64,000 nucleotides of DNA, taken from positions 231,176,784-231,240,783 of the forward strand of contig NC_039364.1 in the NCBI RefSeq assembly GCF_003573695.1, in the 5' to 3' direction. Shown piece after piece: positions 1 to 11,690 of the stretch. The notes beneath the pieces are model-generated. The model did not search any database, was not told where the DNA came from, and saw only the letters and a list, made by a program, of their open reading frames with translations. The position numbers were made by a program, and so were the translations under genes. The stretch comes from Papaver somniferum. Its lineage: Eukaryota > Streptophyta > Magnoliopsida > Ranunculales > Papaveraceae. Numbering within the stretch: position 1 is the stretch's first letter; the number at the start of each line of letters is the position of its first letter.

Positions 1-1550
1 ATGTTGAGCAAACACCATCCCCTGAAACAGAAATTTAAGACTCTTTGATGAATCCTTTATGAGTTTGATTAAATAAAAACCATGATTTTTAGTTGAAACT
101 CGCAGAGATGTATGATATATTACCTTGACAAATTGCTTAAATCAAGTTCAATGTGTCACACCAACTGCAACGATCTCTCAAGTTTTAGTGCCGCAACAAT
201 TTCTCAAGCTTTGGGAAATCACAAAGTAACATTCTTTGTATAGTTGGGATCACAATGAGAAACTGACATTCTCCCGTGGCTAGTTATTTACACCTTGAAC
301 ATGATTATGCATTTCAATTTATACCTTGTACCAGTATCATTTCACAAAAGTACACTATTTGGTGCAACATGATAGAAAACCACAAATCTAATAGTAGTAT
401 AAAAAAAGTCATTGTGCTTGCCAAATTATCAGTTGCATGAAAATGACCCTTGTTTAGGACTCCAAAGTTTAATAATAAAAAATAAATTCCATTAATATCA
501 CGACAATAACTATGTAAACTTGTTGAACAATACACGACAAACAAAACGACAGAAAAGATTTCATTTTCATGAACAGAAGCATTTAACTGAAAAGTGAACT
601 TGCATATGGCATATGTATATGCAGATACATGTCAATGTATATACAGCTTAAATAAAATTATGACTGGAAGCATTTCGATCAAACCATACTTATACAATAG
701 AACCAAAGAACTTACCAAAGCAAAAACTTCTAAAATTCTGAAACATGAACCCAATCTATAGTATATGCGAGTTTAAAGCTACATATAAAATCTCCATTTT
801 TGTGTCAAAACCAAAAAAAAAAAATATCCATTTGACACCTGATTCCAACATAGCTACATTACATGGATATTTATTCACCCATAATGCATATTAGTAACAT
901 TTTCTTATAATCAGGTTCACCCCATGACACCGGAAGCAAGCACATATTCATAAGCTCATATTCTTTGTTCTTTTATTAAACATGTTAGATAATCTTCCAT
1001 AAACTTCTTTATACACTCTGTGTGCCAATTCAGAACCTACAAATAGCCACTTCATTCGAATTTTTGTATGTGCATAATTTAAAACTAACAATAACCCAAT
1101 CATTTAAATAGGTTATTCCTAATAAAAATATGAAATTCGTAACTCGATTGGTTTAATCTTACTAACCTGATTCGAGGGAATAAAAACCTCAACTCTGGCA
1201 CTAACAATTCAATTGAAAAGCTGAACTTTAACCCAAACCATTTATTTAGCTTGAATATGTTCTCCAATTCTGCAATTCAATTTTTGTTCAAAATATATCG
1301 ATGTAGAGTGGCGAAGTTTTTAGTGTTCAAAATAAGTCAATTGAAACCCTAATTTGAGAGTGCAGTTGAGAAATTTTAATGAATTAGATTGTTATTCATA
1401 GTTGAGTAATATTGATTGCTAGAGATACATTGAAATTGGAATCGTAAGCTCTGACGATTTGTACTTTTCTATTACGCAATTAATGGTGGTGTTGGAAGAA
1501 AAAAGCGGAGCGAGAGAAGAAACGAAGATGAAAAATGGTTTCGCAATTCG
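1..1550 (-). other. Probable untranslated 5' end of a gene running off the left edge
   Basis: No coding sequence is resolved here, but the minus strand has the form of a plant 5' leader. A pyrimidine-rich stretch near 1550-1450 leads to a good splice donor (AG followed by GTTAGTAAG) with its exon ending at 1167. An AT-rich intron of about 1.1 kb follows. A good acceptor (TTTCTGTTTCAG) ends at 22, and the next exon starts at 21 with an ATG at 18-16 that opens a frame beginning MVFAQH. The rest of the protein is outside the window, so I cannot name the gene. Short open frames inside this stretch look like chance. The splice motifs are seen directly; the gene itself is inferred. Confidence 0.35.
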
Positions 1551-1575
1551 GCGATGAAGGCAGAGGTAACTTAGT

Positions 1576-1611
1576 AAAAAAGGGGGGTCACGGTTGAAAA
1601 TCCCCCCTTTT
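1576..1611. repeat. Perfect inverted repeat, A/G run against C/T run
   Basis: Arms AAAAGGGGGG (to 1587) and CCCCCCTTTT (from 1602) flank a 14-base loop. It lies just upstream of the probable leader of the minus-strand gene. Its function is unknown and it may be incidental. Confidence 0.5.
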
Positions 1612-2453
1612 CTTTATTATAATAAGATATGTTATCATTACAATTTGTAGGCATATGGGTGTTACGGATCTATTTATAAAGTTCACTTGCAATCCAAAAA
1701 GGACTGAGAGTCTGAGATGGAAAAAGAGTAGTGATAGACCTAATACCGCGACAATGTGTGGAAGATGCACCGGATAAAGTTTTTGAGTGTTCAAGGCTAG
1801 AGTTTTTTATTTGAAGTAAATTGAAGTAAAGGGAGCCGATGGGAGTTCTCCATTAAAATAGGCACTTCGGGAAATTTATTTCACTTGTGTATTGGGTATT
1901 TCTGGATACATCTTAATTGTGTCTCTAATTAGACTGTTATTATCTATAAGAAGTCAGTAGTGGTTAACTGGTGATAACTATAACTACACTTATAAAATGT
2001 TTACATGGGATTTTTCAGACCCGGGTAACTAAAAGGATAAAATGAGAGTAAGAAAAACTATCTCTAAAATTTAGTGATATTATCAGAAATTTAAGCCTAA
2101 TTCCATGTATTTTGATGAAATTATTCTTCTGTTATCTCAAATTAATATTAATATTATCCGACTTCAATTATTATTTTATTGTCTTATTTTGACAACCAAC
2201 TCATTTGTTTTTTATGGTAACAAGTCATGACAAGCGGAGGATCGTAGCTTTTACAAAATTCAGAACACTCAGAATACATAATACGAGAGAAGCGAACAAA
2301 GGGTAAACATGACTTTGTTTTAGTAATTGATATCAATATATAGAGACAACAAGTACATATCACAATAAGTCAATTCAAAAATCACAATGAAATTGCTTAA
2401 GAAGTAAAGTAAATTCAAAAATCACATTGAAATTGCTTAAGAAGTAAAATATG
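1612..2453. other. AT-rich stretch with no recognised feature
   Basis: I see no long open frame, splice-bounded exon or family-level repeat here. A near-duplicate pair of about 40 bases (aattcaaaaatcacaatgaa and a close copy, around 2370-2440) is the only structure noted. Confidence 0.4.
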
Positions 2454-2533
2454 CTCCCTCTATTTTAAAATAATAGGATTATTTATGTGCAAATTTACAC
2501 ACAAACAAGCATATTATTTTTAAATGGAGGGAG
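2454..2533. mobile_element. Stowaway-like MITE (about 80 bp)
   Basis: The left end reads CTCCCTCTATTTTAAAATAA and the right end is its inverse (ttattttTAAATGGAGGGAG), followed by TA. CTCCCTC ends next to TA are the hallmark of Stowaway (Tc1/mariner-type) miniature elements. The core is a short AT-rich loop with no coding capacity. The left TA is displaced by two bases, so the exact boundary is approximate. Confidence 0.75.
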
Positions 2534-3420
2534 TAATAGTTATGAAAAAAATTTTGCTTTCAATTTTCAGCCGAAAATATAAGTGTGTCCCTAGAAAATG
2601 GAAAATCTCCCTTCACCGATCAAACACTGCCATGGTTACCAAAGACGATGGAAATATTCCATCGCATATATAAAATTTAACAGAACTAGAAGATAATTCA
2701 ATACACTATGTAGGTCATTCACATAATTATCTTTATCTTTTGTTTCCATTTTATATTTAATCTATTTTCTCTACGTTATTTATCTTTATTTTATTTTATA
2801 TTTGATGATTTCTATATTTTTAGGTTTGTGTAGAGAAAAGGAAAATCAAAAGAACACTATTAAGTTGCTAAGTAAATCGCTGCTCGATATCTAGTTTATG
2901 TAAACAAATTAGCTTTGTGCATATTAAAGGAAAATAAGAAAAAACCATTAAGCTATTGAAGAAAATTACTGACAACATTTATTTTACCTTACTAAAATAC
3001 TAACAGGGATCACATGATATAATTGAGATGGAGAATTTATACAAAATCATGTAGATAAACAAGATTTTCTGATATGATAACGTATTGAATTTGATAAAAC
3101 TCTGCTGATATAGTGAAGGCATATAATGATTTAGTGGACAAAAAATGAATATGTGGATTAACAAAAAGCAGCCGCTTTAAAAGTATAATGAATATCAAAA
3201 TTTGCAAAAGAGACGGCAGAAGAATAAACTTTTAATTAATTTGTGAAGGTACCTTGAAAATGTTACACTACAGGCCTACAAGCCTTTTAGTTGTTTTTAT
3301 TTATTCTGTTGCATGGGGTTTTTTAGTGCTTCATATTTTTTTTTATCAATTTTTAATTGATAATATTTGTTTTGAATTATCTTTAGAAGATGACTCAAAC
3401 ATTTCATAACCAAAGAACAG

Positions 3421-3449
3421 ACACGTGCGTAGCACGGGTGTAAAACTAA
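3421..3449 (+). mobile_element. Helitron 3' terminus
   Basis: A short hairpin (CGTGC-gta-GCACG) is followed about ten bases later by CTAA and then a T. This is the classic Helitron 3' end: a hairpin, then CTRR, with insertion before T. The matching 5' end (A|TC) could not be fixed in the AT-rich stretch 2536-3420, which otherwise holds no gene. The body of a small non-autonomous Helitron is therefore inferred, not delimited. Confidence 0.6.
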
Positions 3450-3643
3450 TATATAAAACCATAAAGATTAATATTGCAAAAATCATCTTCCAAACAATTT
3501 AGAATTTAAGCAAATAAATCTAAAAACATGAAGATGAAAACGTTGGACATAGCTATGTGTAATCACAATAATGGCTATTCCAAATTCTAGTTATTCTTCT
3601 AAACAAAACAAGAGAAATAAAAGATTTACTAGGCAAAAACAAG

Positions 3644-4618
3644 CTACTCATCATCTTCATCATCAGAGACACTCCAACATTCTTGAATCATGTTCAATTC
3701 TTCCTTGATCTCTGGAAACTTAGTCGCAACCACTGACAATTGTTCTTGTACGCACTTCACGCTTGAATTGACCTTACACACACCATTGTGAAATTTTTGA
3801 AGAAGACTCAAGGTGGTAGGGTCACAATCGTCAAGGAAAGCATCTCTTTGTCTTTTGCACGCATTTTCCCTTATGCATCTGAAGGTACAAGGACGAACTA
3901 GTTTGGGAAACCCGAGATAGTTTCCAATTGAATCAAACGCACGATCATGGCAAATTTGACCAATCAAGCATGGGTAACCTAACATCTTGATGGGTGAAGT
4001 CATCAATATCATTTGAGATATGATGAATCCACAAATATCGAGACTTGGGACACCTAATTTAAGGAAATAGACCAATTCCGCAAATTCATGGCTCCACCAA
4101 GAATTCTCAATTGTGGAGGGACACAAATTGGAGATACCAAGTTTTCCAAAATCCATTAAAGTAATACTAAGATCATTAGTAGGAAACTTTCCTTGATTCC
4201 AAGTCACCTTCTTACCGCAAAGCCCAAGAGAGATATCATCACGTGATGGTTGCTCATCACTCAGTCTAGGTAGACGAAAATTTCCCAATGGAATTTTGGT
4301 AATCTTCGAAATTAATTCTCTATCAACAAAAAATCTTTCTCTATTTATCATGGATTTGAATTCCATCTTATTGTGATCAACATCATGAATGTTGGCATAG
4401 AAAATTCTTGTAAGAGAATCAAATCCTTGACCAAGACCATCAAAGATGTTTCCAAGATTGAATTTTTTAAATCAAACTAAATCCTCTTCATGCCCACTAG
4501 AAAAATCCAATTTCTTTTCTAGGATAAAACCTTTAGATGAAATCTTTTCAAAAATTCCAGCACAAGAATCATTCACAAACCTAATCCTAAGAGAATTTTG
4601 GTCATAAGAAAAATCCAT
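3644..4618 (-). pseudogene. Plant transposon protein (Transposase_32-like) with one in-frame stop
   Basis: From an ATG at 4618 the minus-strand frame stays open to the stop at 3644 (324 codons), except for one TGA at 4474-4472. The part after that stop holds the segment FYANIHDVDHNKMEFKSM and a C-terminus rich in Asp/Glu (SDDEDDE). The layout resembles the putative plant transposon protein family (Pfam Transposase_32), whose members are often found as lone ORFs in retroelement-derived loci and carry an FYAN motif. Function in that family is not established. Upstream on the same strand, near 4838, is a TATAA-like box followed by a pyrimidine-rich leader. Only one lesion was found, so this copy was lost recently, or the stop could be a sequencing error. 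The family name is from memory and should be checked by profile search. Confidence 0.6.
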
Positions 4619-5246
4619 GCTAGAGGTATTTGAGCTTTTAGAACTTCTTTTTGAGCTCTTAGATCATAAGATCTAAAATCAAGAAGGACCAAGATGAAAT
4701 CACTTACTTGGAATAAACCTTGAACACCCTTTCTTTTGATTTCTCCAAAGAGGCTTCAATGGAGGAAACACACAAAACCCTAGAGGTTCACGTACGCGGA
4801 CTGATGGGATGAAGAAGAGGGTGCGCGAACTTCTTCTTTATAAGACCAATAATGGGCTTGGACCCGTTTGTGAACCGCGACCCACAAAAGAAAAGTGGGA
4901 TTTTCTTGGATGTTTGCACATCAAAGGTTATGCATCCCGTGACAACATCATCTGTGAGAGACGATGGATGCAGTAGAAAGCTTTATTGGGTATTCTAAAA
5001 GAGAATAACAAAACTGTACACAACTCAAACCATTTCTTGCCCCATTCCAAGATATATACAAATGGGGTAGTGCCAGGCTTGTTACCAAGCGGTATAATGT
5101 GCAGAGAAATTCGCATGCCACATTTCTGGTTGATATGTGTGAACAGTCCCCGTGATATAATCAACGTAGTGATGATAATCAGGGTAGTCAGAGCTTTCTA
5201 TCCTTCGTTTGGTTTGGATAGAAGGAAGATTCTTCCGATTCCTAGG
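4619..5246 (-). other. Leader of the broken transposon gene plus unassigned retroelement sequence
   Basis: 4619-4860 reads as a promoter and leader on the minus strand (TATAA-like at about 4838, then CT-rich sequence). 4861-5246 holds overlapping open frames of under 100 codons on both strands that I cannot assign. The stretch lies between the transposon ORF and a gag-like ORF on the same strand. Confidence 0.3.
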
Positions 5247-5606
5247 CTATACATTATTATTCGATGATTTAACATGTACAGAACCCTTTTCGGAATGATT
5301 CTTAGACTTAACAGAACTAAGTTTTTCTAAGAATTTAAAAACGCCTTTGAATGCTCTGAATAGATCTTTATCAATTGATCCATTACGATAGTATTCCTCA
5401 AAGAGATCGAGAGTTAATCTAGTGAGAGTCCATATCCTTAAGCGTGACGAACGTTTCCTCAATCTTCCCTTCTTTTTATTTTTTCCTTTAGACTGAATCT
5501 CATCATCTAATTTATCCTTTTTAGATGAATTGAGATTATTATAAAAAACCGGAGGTTTTATCCATAATAATCTTTGAACAATCTTTAAGGAATCCTGATA
5601 CAGATG
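5247..5606 (-). pseudogene. Gag-like N-terminal fragment of an LTR retrotransposon
   Basis: The frame is open for 119 codons, from just after a TAG at 5609-5607 to the stop at 5247, but has no ATG at a sensible place. It has hydrophobic, aromatic residues first (IVQRLLWIKPPVFYNNL), then a lysine/arginine-rich stretch (KNKKKGRLRKR), then a mixed helical part (LTLDLFEEYYRNGSIDKDLF). It begins about 90 bases downstream of a primer binding site on the same strand, which is where gag should start. The gag call rests on position and basic composition; I recognise no named domain. The rest of gag and all of pol are absent. Confidence 0.45.
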
Positions 5607-5694
5607 CTAAGAGCAAGTTTTCCAAAAAAAAATCCCATAAGAAAATTTCAAGAACCGAACAAACACAAACTTATCAGGTTTAAGGTGTTTGCCT

Positions 5695-5706
5695 GCTCTG
5701 ATACCA
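5695..5706 (-). other. Primer binding site (initiator Met tRNA)
   Basis: The minus strand reads TGGTATCAGAGC two bases after the LTR end CA at 5710-5709. This is the standard complement of the plant initiator Met tRNA 3' end and fixes both the element's orientation and the LTR boundary. Confidence 0.9.
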
Positions 5707-5708
5707 AA

Positions 5709-6985
5709 TGAAAAAGCGGGGGTACAACGACCACACCCAATATTTCGATTAGCATTCTGTATGGACAAACTCCAATATACTTTCTATAGAATCAACTAGA
5801 CAGTCAGACTCAATCTAGATAAAAAGTATATTAAAGAGTTTATATCTCAATCTCTCGATTTGATATATACTCAAGCAAATAGAAATCTGCGATTCTTTAT
5901 CAAATACTAGAGAGATAACTTGGATGGTACCAAAGACCAATATCCAAGTGTCAATCAATTTAAATCAACAACCAAAAGGTCGGATATTCTAATTGATTGA
6001 ACAACGCACAACCTGTGATATTTCAATTATATAACAAAATATAATGCGGAAAAGAAATGACACAGACACCAGAATTTTGTTAACGAGGAAACCGCAAATG
6101 CAGAAAAACCCCGGGACCTAGTCCAGATTGAACACGCACTGTATTAAGCCGCTACAGACACTAGCCTACTTCAAACTAATTTCGGTCTGGACTGTAGTTG
6201 AGCCCTAATCAATCTCACACTGATCCAAGGTACAGTTATGCTCCTACGTCTCTGGTCCCAGCAGGATACTACGAACTTGATTCCCTTAGCTGATCTCACC
6301 CACAACTAAGAGTTGCTACGACCCAAAGTCGAAGACTTTAATAAACAAATATGTATCACACAGAAAAATCTACAGAATAGATAAATCCCTCTCCTACGAA
6401 TATACCTACGAGTTTTGTTCCGTATTTTGATAAATCAAGGTGAACAGGAACCAATAGATAACCCGGACTTATATTCCCGAAGAACAACCTAGTATTATCA
6501 ATCACCTCACAATAATCTTAATTGACGCGGCGAAAGAAAATATTGTGGAATCACAAACGATGAGACGAAAATGTTTATGACTACTTTTCTCTCTTGCCTA
6601 TCGGAGATAAAGATCTCAAGCCAATCATTGTGATTGTACTCAACACGATAGAATCAGCAAGATTAGATCACACAACTACGAGAAAGTAGTATCGTTCTGG
6701 CTTCACAATCCCAATGAAGTCTTTAAGTCGTTAACCTGGTTTAGAGAAGAAACCAAAGGTTAAAGGAGAATCGACTCTAGCTAATACAACTAGTATCACA
6801 CGTAAGGTGTGGGGATTAGGTTTTCCAGTTGCTAGAGTTCTCCCTTATATAGTCTTTCAAATCAGGGTTTGCAATCAATGTTATCTTGGTAACAAAGCAT
6901 TCAATATTCACCATTAGATGAAAACCTGATTAGATTCAAGCTAATATTTCTCAACCGTTATATCGAAAACTTAGCTTGTTACAAC
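5709..6985 (-). repeat. 5' LTR (3' two thirds) of the TGTTAGAGCA family
   Basis: The minus strand ends ...CCCCCGCTTTTTCA at 5709, next to the primer site. It shares long blocks with the plus-strand LTR at 13799-15642, such as the stretch with CTCGTTAACAAAATT. Similarity to the family stops near 6985, where the aactggactgcagcagtt array begins. The LTR start is therefore missing, cut by the neighbouring element. Confidence 0.75.
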
Positions 6986-9930
6986 TGAGTGCAGCAGTTG
7001 CGAGCAAAACATGGACTGACTGCACCGTTAGATGAAAACCTGATCAGTTGCGTCCAACTGAGTGCAGTAGTTGCGAGCAAAACATGGATTGTATCAATTG
7101 CGTCCAACTGAGTGCAGCAGTTGCGAGCAAAACTGGACTGCATAAGTTGCGTCCAACTTAGTGCGGCAGTTGCTTAGGAACTGGACTATAACAGTTCGAT
7201 CAACTGGACTGTAGCAGTTATTAACCTTTCTATTTGCGATAATTTCATCAAAATATTAGGGTGTATGCTCCCCCCCCCCCCCCTCTTAATCCTGTATCTC
7301 GTTGGAGGATTAAGAAGTTCGGGTTACCCTTTGTTTTGATTTCCATCAGCTGAATTTCGCATCGCATTTAGGTGCTACGTAACTCGGCCCCAAGCGTGTG
7401 GAGTGTTACGCAGCTCTCCCCAAAAGAGTTTCTTTTGACCATGAGGTGTTACATATCTCGCCCCCAAGTGATGGTCATCCACGTTGAAGTGATATGCAAC
7501 TCGCCCCCAGAAGATAGTGATTGTCATGCTGCTCGATGCTAGCACAAGGGTGCACATCCTTTCTGCATCTTGCTCACGCATGGAATGAAGTTGAAGGTGT
7601 CTTCTATCTGGAATCCGCGCAGGGGGCCAATTCCACTATTCCAGATGCGCGCAGAATTGAAATGTGTGCATCTCCACATTGAAATGTTCGCCACATCGAA
7701 GATGTCTCATTGAACAAAAGTATGCATGAATAGATGAAATGATGCGAAAATATTTAAATTGTATACGCACCATATTAAAAGTGTTATCGTGTGAGATACG
7801 ACGTCACGCTGTGAGTGCTGATACTATTCTGGTGAATAATGGGTAGCTTCACGACGATGTCATGTTGAAGAAAATGACCCAATTATCTTGGCTTTGCAGC
7901 ATCGGCTATGTCTGGTGCAGTTAGCTTGGTGTCTCGTCTTAGCTCGACTTAGCCGCTAGATTTTATGCCAGACTGGATTGCACCAGCTGAATCAAAACTG
8001 GACTGCTGCAGTTATATTGGAACTGGATTGCAGCTGTTACTGCAGAACTAGACTACAACAGTTGTGACGAAAACTGGACTGTAGCAGTTACGATCAACTA
8101 GACTGCAGCATTGCTGAGGATAACTGGACTACAACAGTTCGAACAACTGGACTGTAGCAGTTTTGTGGGAAAGGACAACAACAGTTCGATCAACTGGACT
8201 GCAGTGTTGCTAAAGATAACTGGACTGCAGCAGTTCGGTCAACTGGTCTGTAGCAGTTTAGCTAGCACCGAACACGAGCGTGTTGAGGTTTACGAATCGA
8301 ACCAGCACTCACGAACTTTTCACACGGGCAAGTTGTAGATAGAAAAGCGTCGTAACAGCGTTCGCGAACATTGAATATGATATGTAGTTTCACTAGATAG
8401 TGGTTGATGTGCCGCTCGGAACCTCAAAAATAAATTATTTGAAACTCATGATTTTTCTCCTTCACGTTGTATGGAATCGAAAGACGATTCTAACGAACCA
8501 AATATTACTCAATTCGGACTTAAAACGAAGAAGTTATTGACGAAACAAGATTTCCACTTAGCGAACGCTGTAGCTGACATGACACTGCTGACTATACCAA
8601 CTTGTTGATGTGGCACCGCTAACTGGACCACCTTGCTGATGTGGCACCGCCGACAGGACCTTCTTGCTGACGTGGTACTACTGACTGGATGGACTCAGTT
8701 GACGTGACAGTGGCGGTGCTGACGTGGCACTAGGATATTGGCACACGTCATATTGAATAGTATGGACGCTGACGTGGCAACTGACGTGTCATGATGTTGT
8801 GGAGGCTTACGTGGCACATGATGTGGCTGATGACTTAGCTGGTTGGACCGATCTGGTTCGATCAACGGATTGGCTCGGTTGATCCTGATGATAAACCAGT
8901 TCGGTTTTGCTGAGTAAGGTGAACAAGACCCTGACGTGGGTGATAGAACCATAAGGTGGGTGATTGGAAACTTTAACATGGGTAGACAGATATTAACGCG
9001 GGTAAATGACAGTCGTGACGTGGGTGAAAATCACCAAAACGTGGGTGAGCAACTTTGTTTCTGCCGGACAGGCTGCCGAACTTCGATGTTGGGCATGGTC
9101 GCCGGATTTGGCCACCGGGCATGGCCGCCGGTTGTTTCCTGATTTTTTTTTATTTTTTTTTATGTTTGAAACTTTCCGCAACGCTTTTCTAGAACCGTGG
9201 TCTTTGCTTTCGGACTTTCTATGGCAGATTTAGGGAACTGTTGTCTCTCCCATCAACGCTTCTTGCAACGACTTTCTACTTGAACTTTCAGCAACAGTTT
9301 CTGTGATTGTTACTTTTTCTCACGAACTTTCTGAAATAGTTTTCTGTAACGGTTATTCTAGATGCCTCTGTGGACCTTTTCAGGAAATTTTTGTGATGCT
9401 TTTCTGGAGGTCTTCTCTAGGGTTTGCAAGCGCCTAGAGATGTAAGCATCTAGACAACCCTGCGAACATGACGGTAGCGATTTTGACATGCTTCAATGCG
9501 AATATGTGGACGTTGCGTTATCTGGGAAGAAAATTCTTCGAACTTTGGATTTTAACATGTTGGGGATCGAACATCCTGCAACATTTCTGATGGTATTTTC
9601 ACTCCATCTTTTGCTGCGGACCTAACATCCTGACAACAATTTCGTCGAACTTTGTAGTGATGCAGTTTCGGTGGTTCCCGAAGGTGATAGTTTCAGCAAA
9701 CCCCGACTTGCGAAGTTGGAGTGCAGTAGTTACGATCAACTGGACTGCAATAGTAGCGACTGACTGAACCACAACAGCTGCGATCAGCTGGACTGCAGCA
9801 ATCGCGATCATAATTGGACTGCAGCAGTTACGCTGACGGCTTCCCAACTGCTTTCTCACGAACACGATTTTGAAGTTTTTGTACTACTTTTCTCAATGGG
9901 AAAACACGATTCCTTTTATCGTAGTCCCCT
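6986..9930 (-). mobile_element. Internal region of non-coding LTR element A, with repeat arrays
   Basis: This is the body of an element whose 5' LTR (9944-10796) and primer site (9931-9942) lie to the right. No gag or pol frame is recognisable on either strand. It holds arrays of a palindromic unit near AACTGGACTGCAGCAGTT (6986-7220, 7970-8260, 9719-9835). It also holds tandem units carrying TGACGTGGCA (8570-8820) and ACGTGGGTGA (8930-9050). A block at 8470-8550 is shared with element B. A run of 14 C at 7270-7283 (G on the element strand) sits where a polypurine tract should be, but no 3' LTR of this family follows. It appears to be a large non-autonomous retrotransposon derivative. The call rests on LTR, primer site and similarity to element B. 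Confidence 0.55.
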
Positions 9931-9942
9931 TAGTCGGCGCCA
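9931..9942 (-). other. Primer binding site of element A (TGGCGCC type)
   Basis: The minus strand reads TGGCGCCGACTA one base after the LTR end at 9944. TGGCGCC starts are typical of Gypsy-type elements primed by Asp-type tRNAs. Only the first eight bases match the common Asp-tRNA form (TGGCGCCG). Confidence 0.65.
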
Positions 9943-9943
9943 A

Positions 9944-10796
9944 TGTTTGTACCCAGAAATATTTCCAGGCATAGAACACGATTAAACTGGTGTTGTTGAT
10001 GAAAACAGGGTTAATAACAGGAAATAATCAAGAATGACAGACACACGAATTTAACGTGGTTCGGAAAATTTTGCCTACGTCCACGGACGAATCCCCTTGG
10101 GGAGTGATGTTTTATTGATGTCAGAATTATAATGGATTTTTTCTCTCTTAGCTAGCCTCCCACTTTTCTCTATCAGGGCGTCCCTATTTATACACCTGGG
10201 TTAAACCCTAATTTCAAGATAAACTTAAATGACATTAACTTTCCTTGCATGCCTCCTGACATAAATTGTATTAATTTGTCCTGCATGCCTCCCTGTATTA
10301 ATTCTGCATGCCTCCTTTTTGATGTTGACTGCAACTGTCAAGCTTTAAATGGTAAGACCTGCTGGCAGACTGACTTGACTGGTTGACAGGCATAACGGGC
10401 TGGCAGTATGGATGAAGGATTTCCCCTGTAGACAAGGCTGGGCAACATGTCGGGGGACCATCGCCAGGGGACATGGCGTCCGAGGAGCATCGCCGGGGGA
10501 CATGGCCGGCGGACTTGGCCGGGGGACATCGCCGGGGGACTTGGTCGACGGACTTGGCCAGGGGACATCGCCGGGGAGCATCGCCGCGGGACATGGCCGG
10601 GGAGCTGAATCTTGACCGCATGATATTGATTTCGACCGCTGACCGATAGTCGACTTTGACCGTTGACCGTTCACTGACTTCATGGAGCACTGGACTAGCT
10701 GGTAGCTACGTCAGTTAGCTGAATGTCAGACTTGAATGATGGACAACTGGTGGTTCCAAAGCATATATTGTGGCATTTTTACTCATGGTACAAACA
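9944..10796 (-). repeat. 5' LTR of element A
   Basis: On the minus strand it runs from TGTTTGTACC at 10796 to GGGTACAAACA at 9944, giving matching inverted ends and the TG...CA form, 853 bp. The part near 9944 matches the terminal sequence at 11691 of element B closely. A GC-rich 13-bp minisatellite lies inside it, in what would be the U3 region. Confidence 0.7.
10455..10607. repeat. GC-rich 13-bp minisatellite
   Basis: There are about eleven or twelve units of the form ACWTSGCCGGGGG, for example acatcgccggggg, acttggccggggg and acatggccggcgg. It is strikingly GC-rich for an AT-rich window. Open frames on both strands here are artefacts of the repeat. Confidence 0.85.
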
Positions 10797-11134
10797 GAAG
10801 TATTGACTAAGGGGGAGTGATGCATATCACCATAGTATTGTTGTCAAAGTTGTGATACAATTGGACTTTGATGTTGTGTAATATTACTATAACACTGTAT
10901 CACAATACGAAAACATCTTGTTTTTATATATTTTTATAGCTGCGGATCTTCAACAACTATGATGCTGAGTTGAAAACGTTCAGAATCACTGGAGTACTTG
11001 GAAGTGACGAAGATTCTGAGTAATGTTGAAGAACCAAGGAAATCAAGCAATTGGTAGAGAAACTACAAAGTTTATTTATTTTATAATCCTTATGTATTGA
11101 TAGTTTTGTCACTAAAATTGACAAAGGGGGAGAT
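10797..11134 (+). mobile_element. 3' internal end of a TGTTAGAGCA-family element, with polypurine tract
   Basis: The tract AAAGGGGGAGAT directly precedes the LTR start TG at 11135, as a polypurine primer should. A second GGGGGAG run occurs at about 10812-10818; repeated polypurine tracts are known in some Copia lineages. No protein domain is visible in the remaining 3' sequence. Confidence 0.55.
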
Positions 11135-11690
11135 TGTTAGAGCACTGCTCGGTCGAACTCGCAAGCGTTGCTATCTCAAGCTTGTTGTCAAGTTTAGTTG
11201 CCAAAACTATAAGTCTTGACTTATAGTATACTTATAGTTAAGTCTTGGATTAGGATAATAAGTGTAGTTGAGCATTAGACTTCACGACATTCATCGATTG
11301 AAGACAAAAAACTACTAAGGGAAGCTTGTGGAACTTCATCAACAAAAGGTATATAGAGACTTGAACTCATATATCACTCAAAAGTCTATCTACTCTATCT
11401 CCTATTTGAGACAAAAGTCGTATAGCTATATAGACTTCGATTATACACATTTGATATTTCGAGCTGAGTTTAACTCGCTTACATATTTCTCGAAATATGT
11501 GTTGGTAAGCTTTGTCTTTAACCAAGTTCATCTTATATTCATGACGAAAGTCAAAAGATAATCATGTGAAAATCGCCTAGTAACATCTTACATGATTTGT
11601 GTGAGACAGTCATTTAATGTAGACTTGGAATGTTTCGTATTGATCATTCGATCACTTGAAAATTGCTTTGGAAGTTTGTGTGAGACAACT

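Noticed and set aside
7375..9865. Several 60-95 codon frames in element A
   Set aside because: They follow repeat arrays and alternate between strands; none shows a conserved protein motif.
10298..10690. Overlapping frames of up to 130 codons on both strands
   Set aside because: They exist because the 13-bp GC-rich repeat has no stops; no protein-like character.
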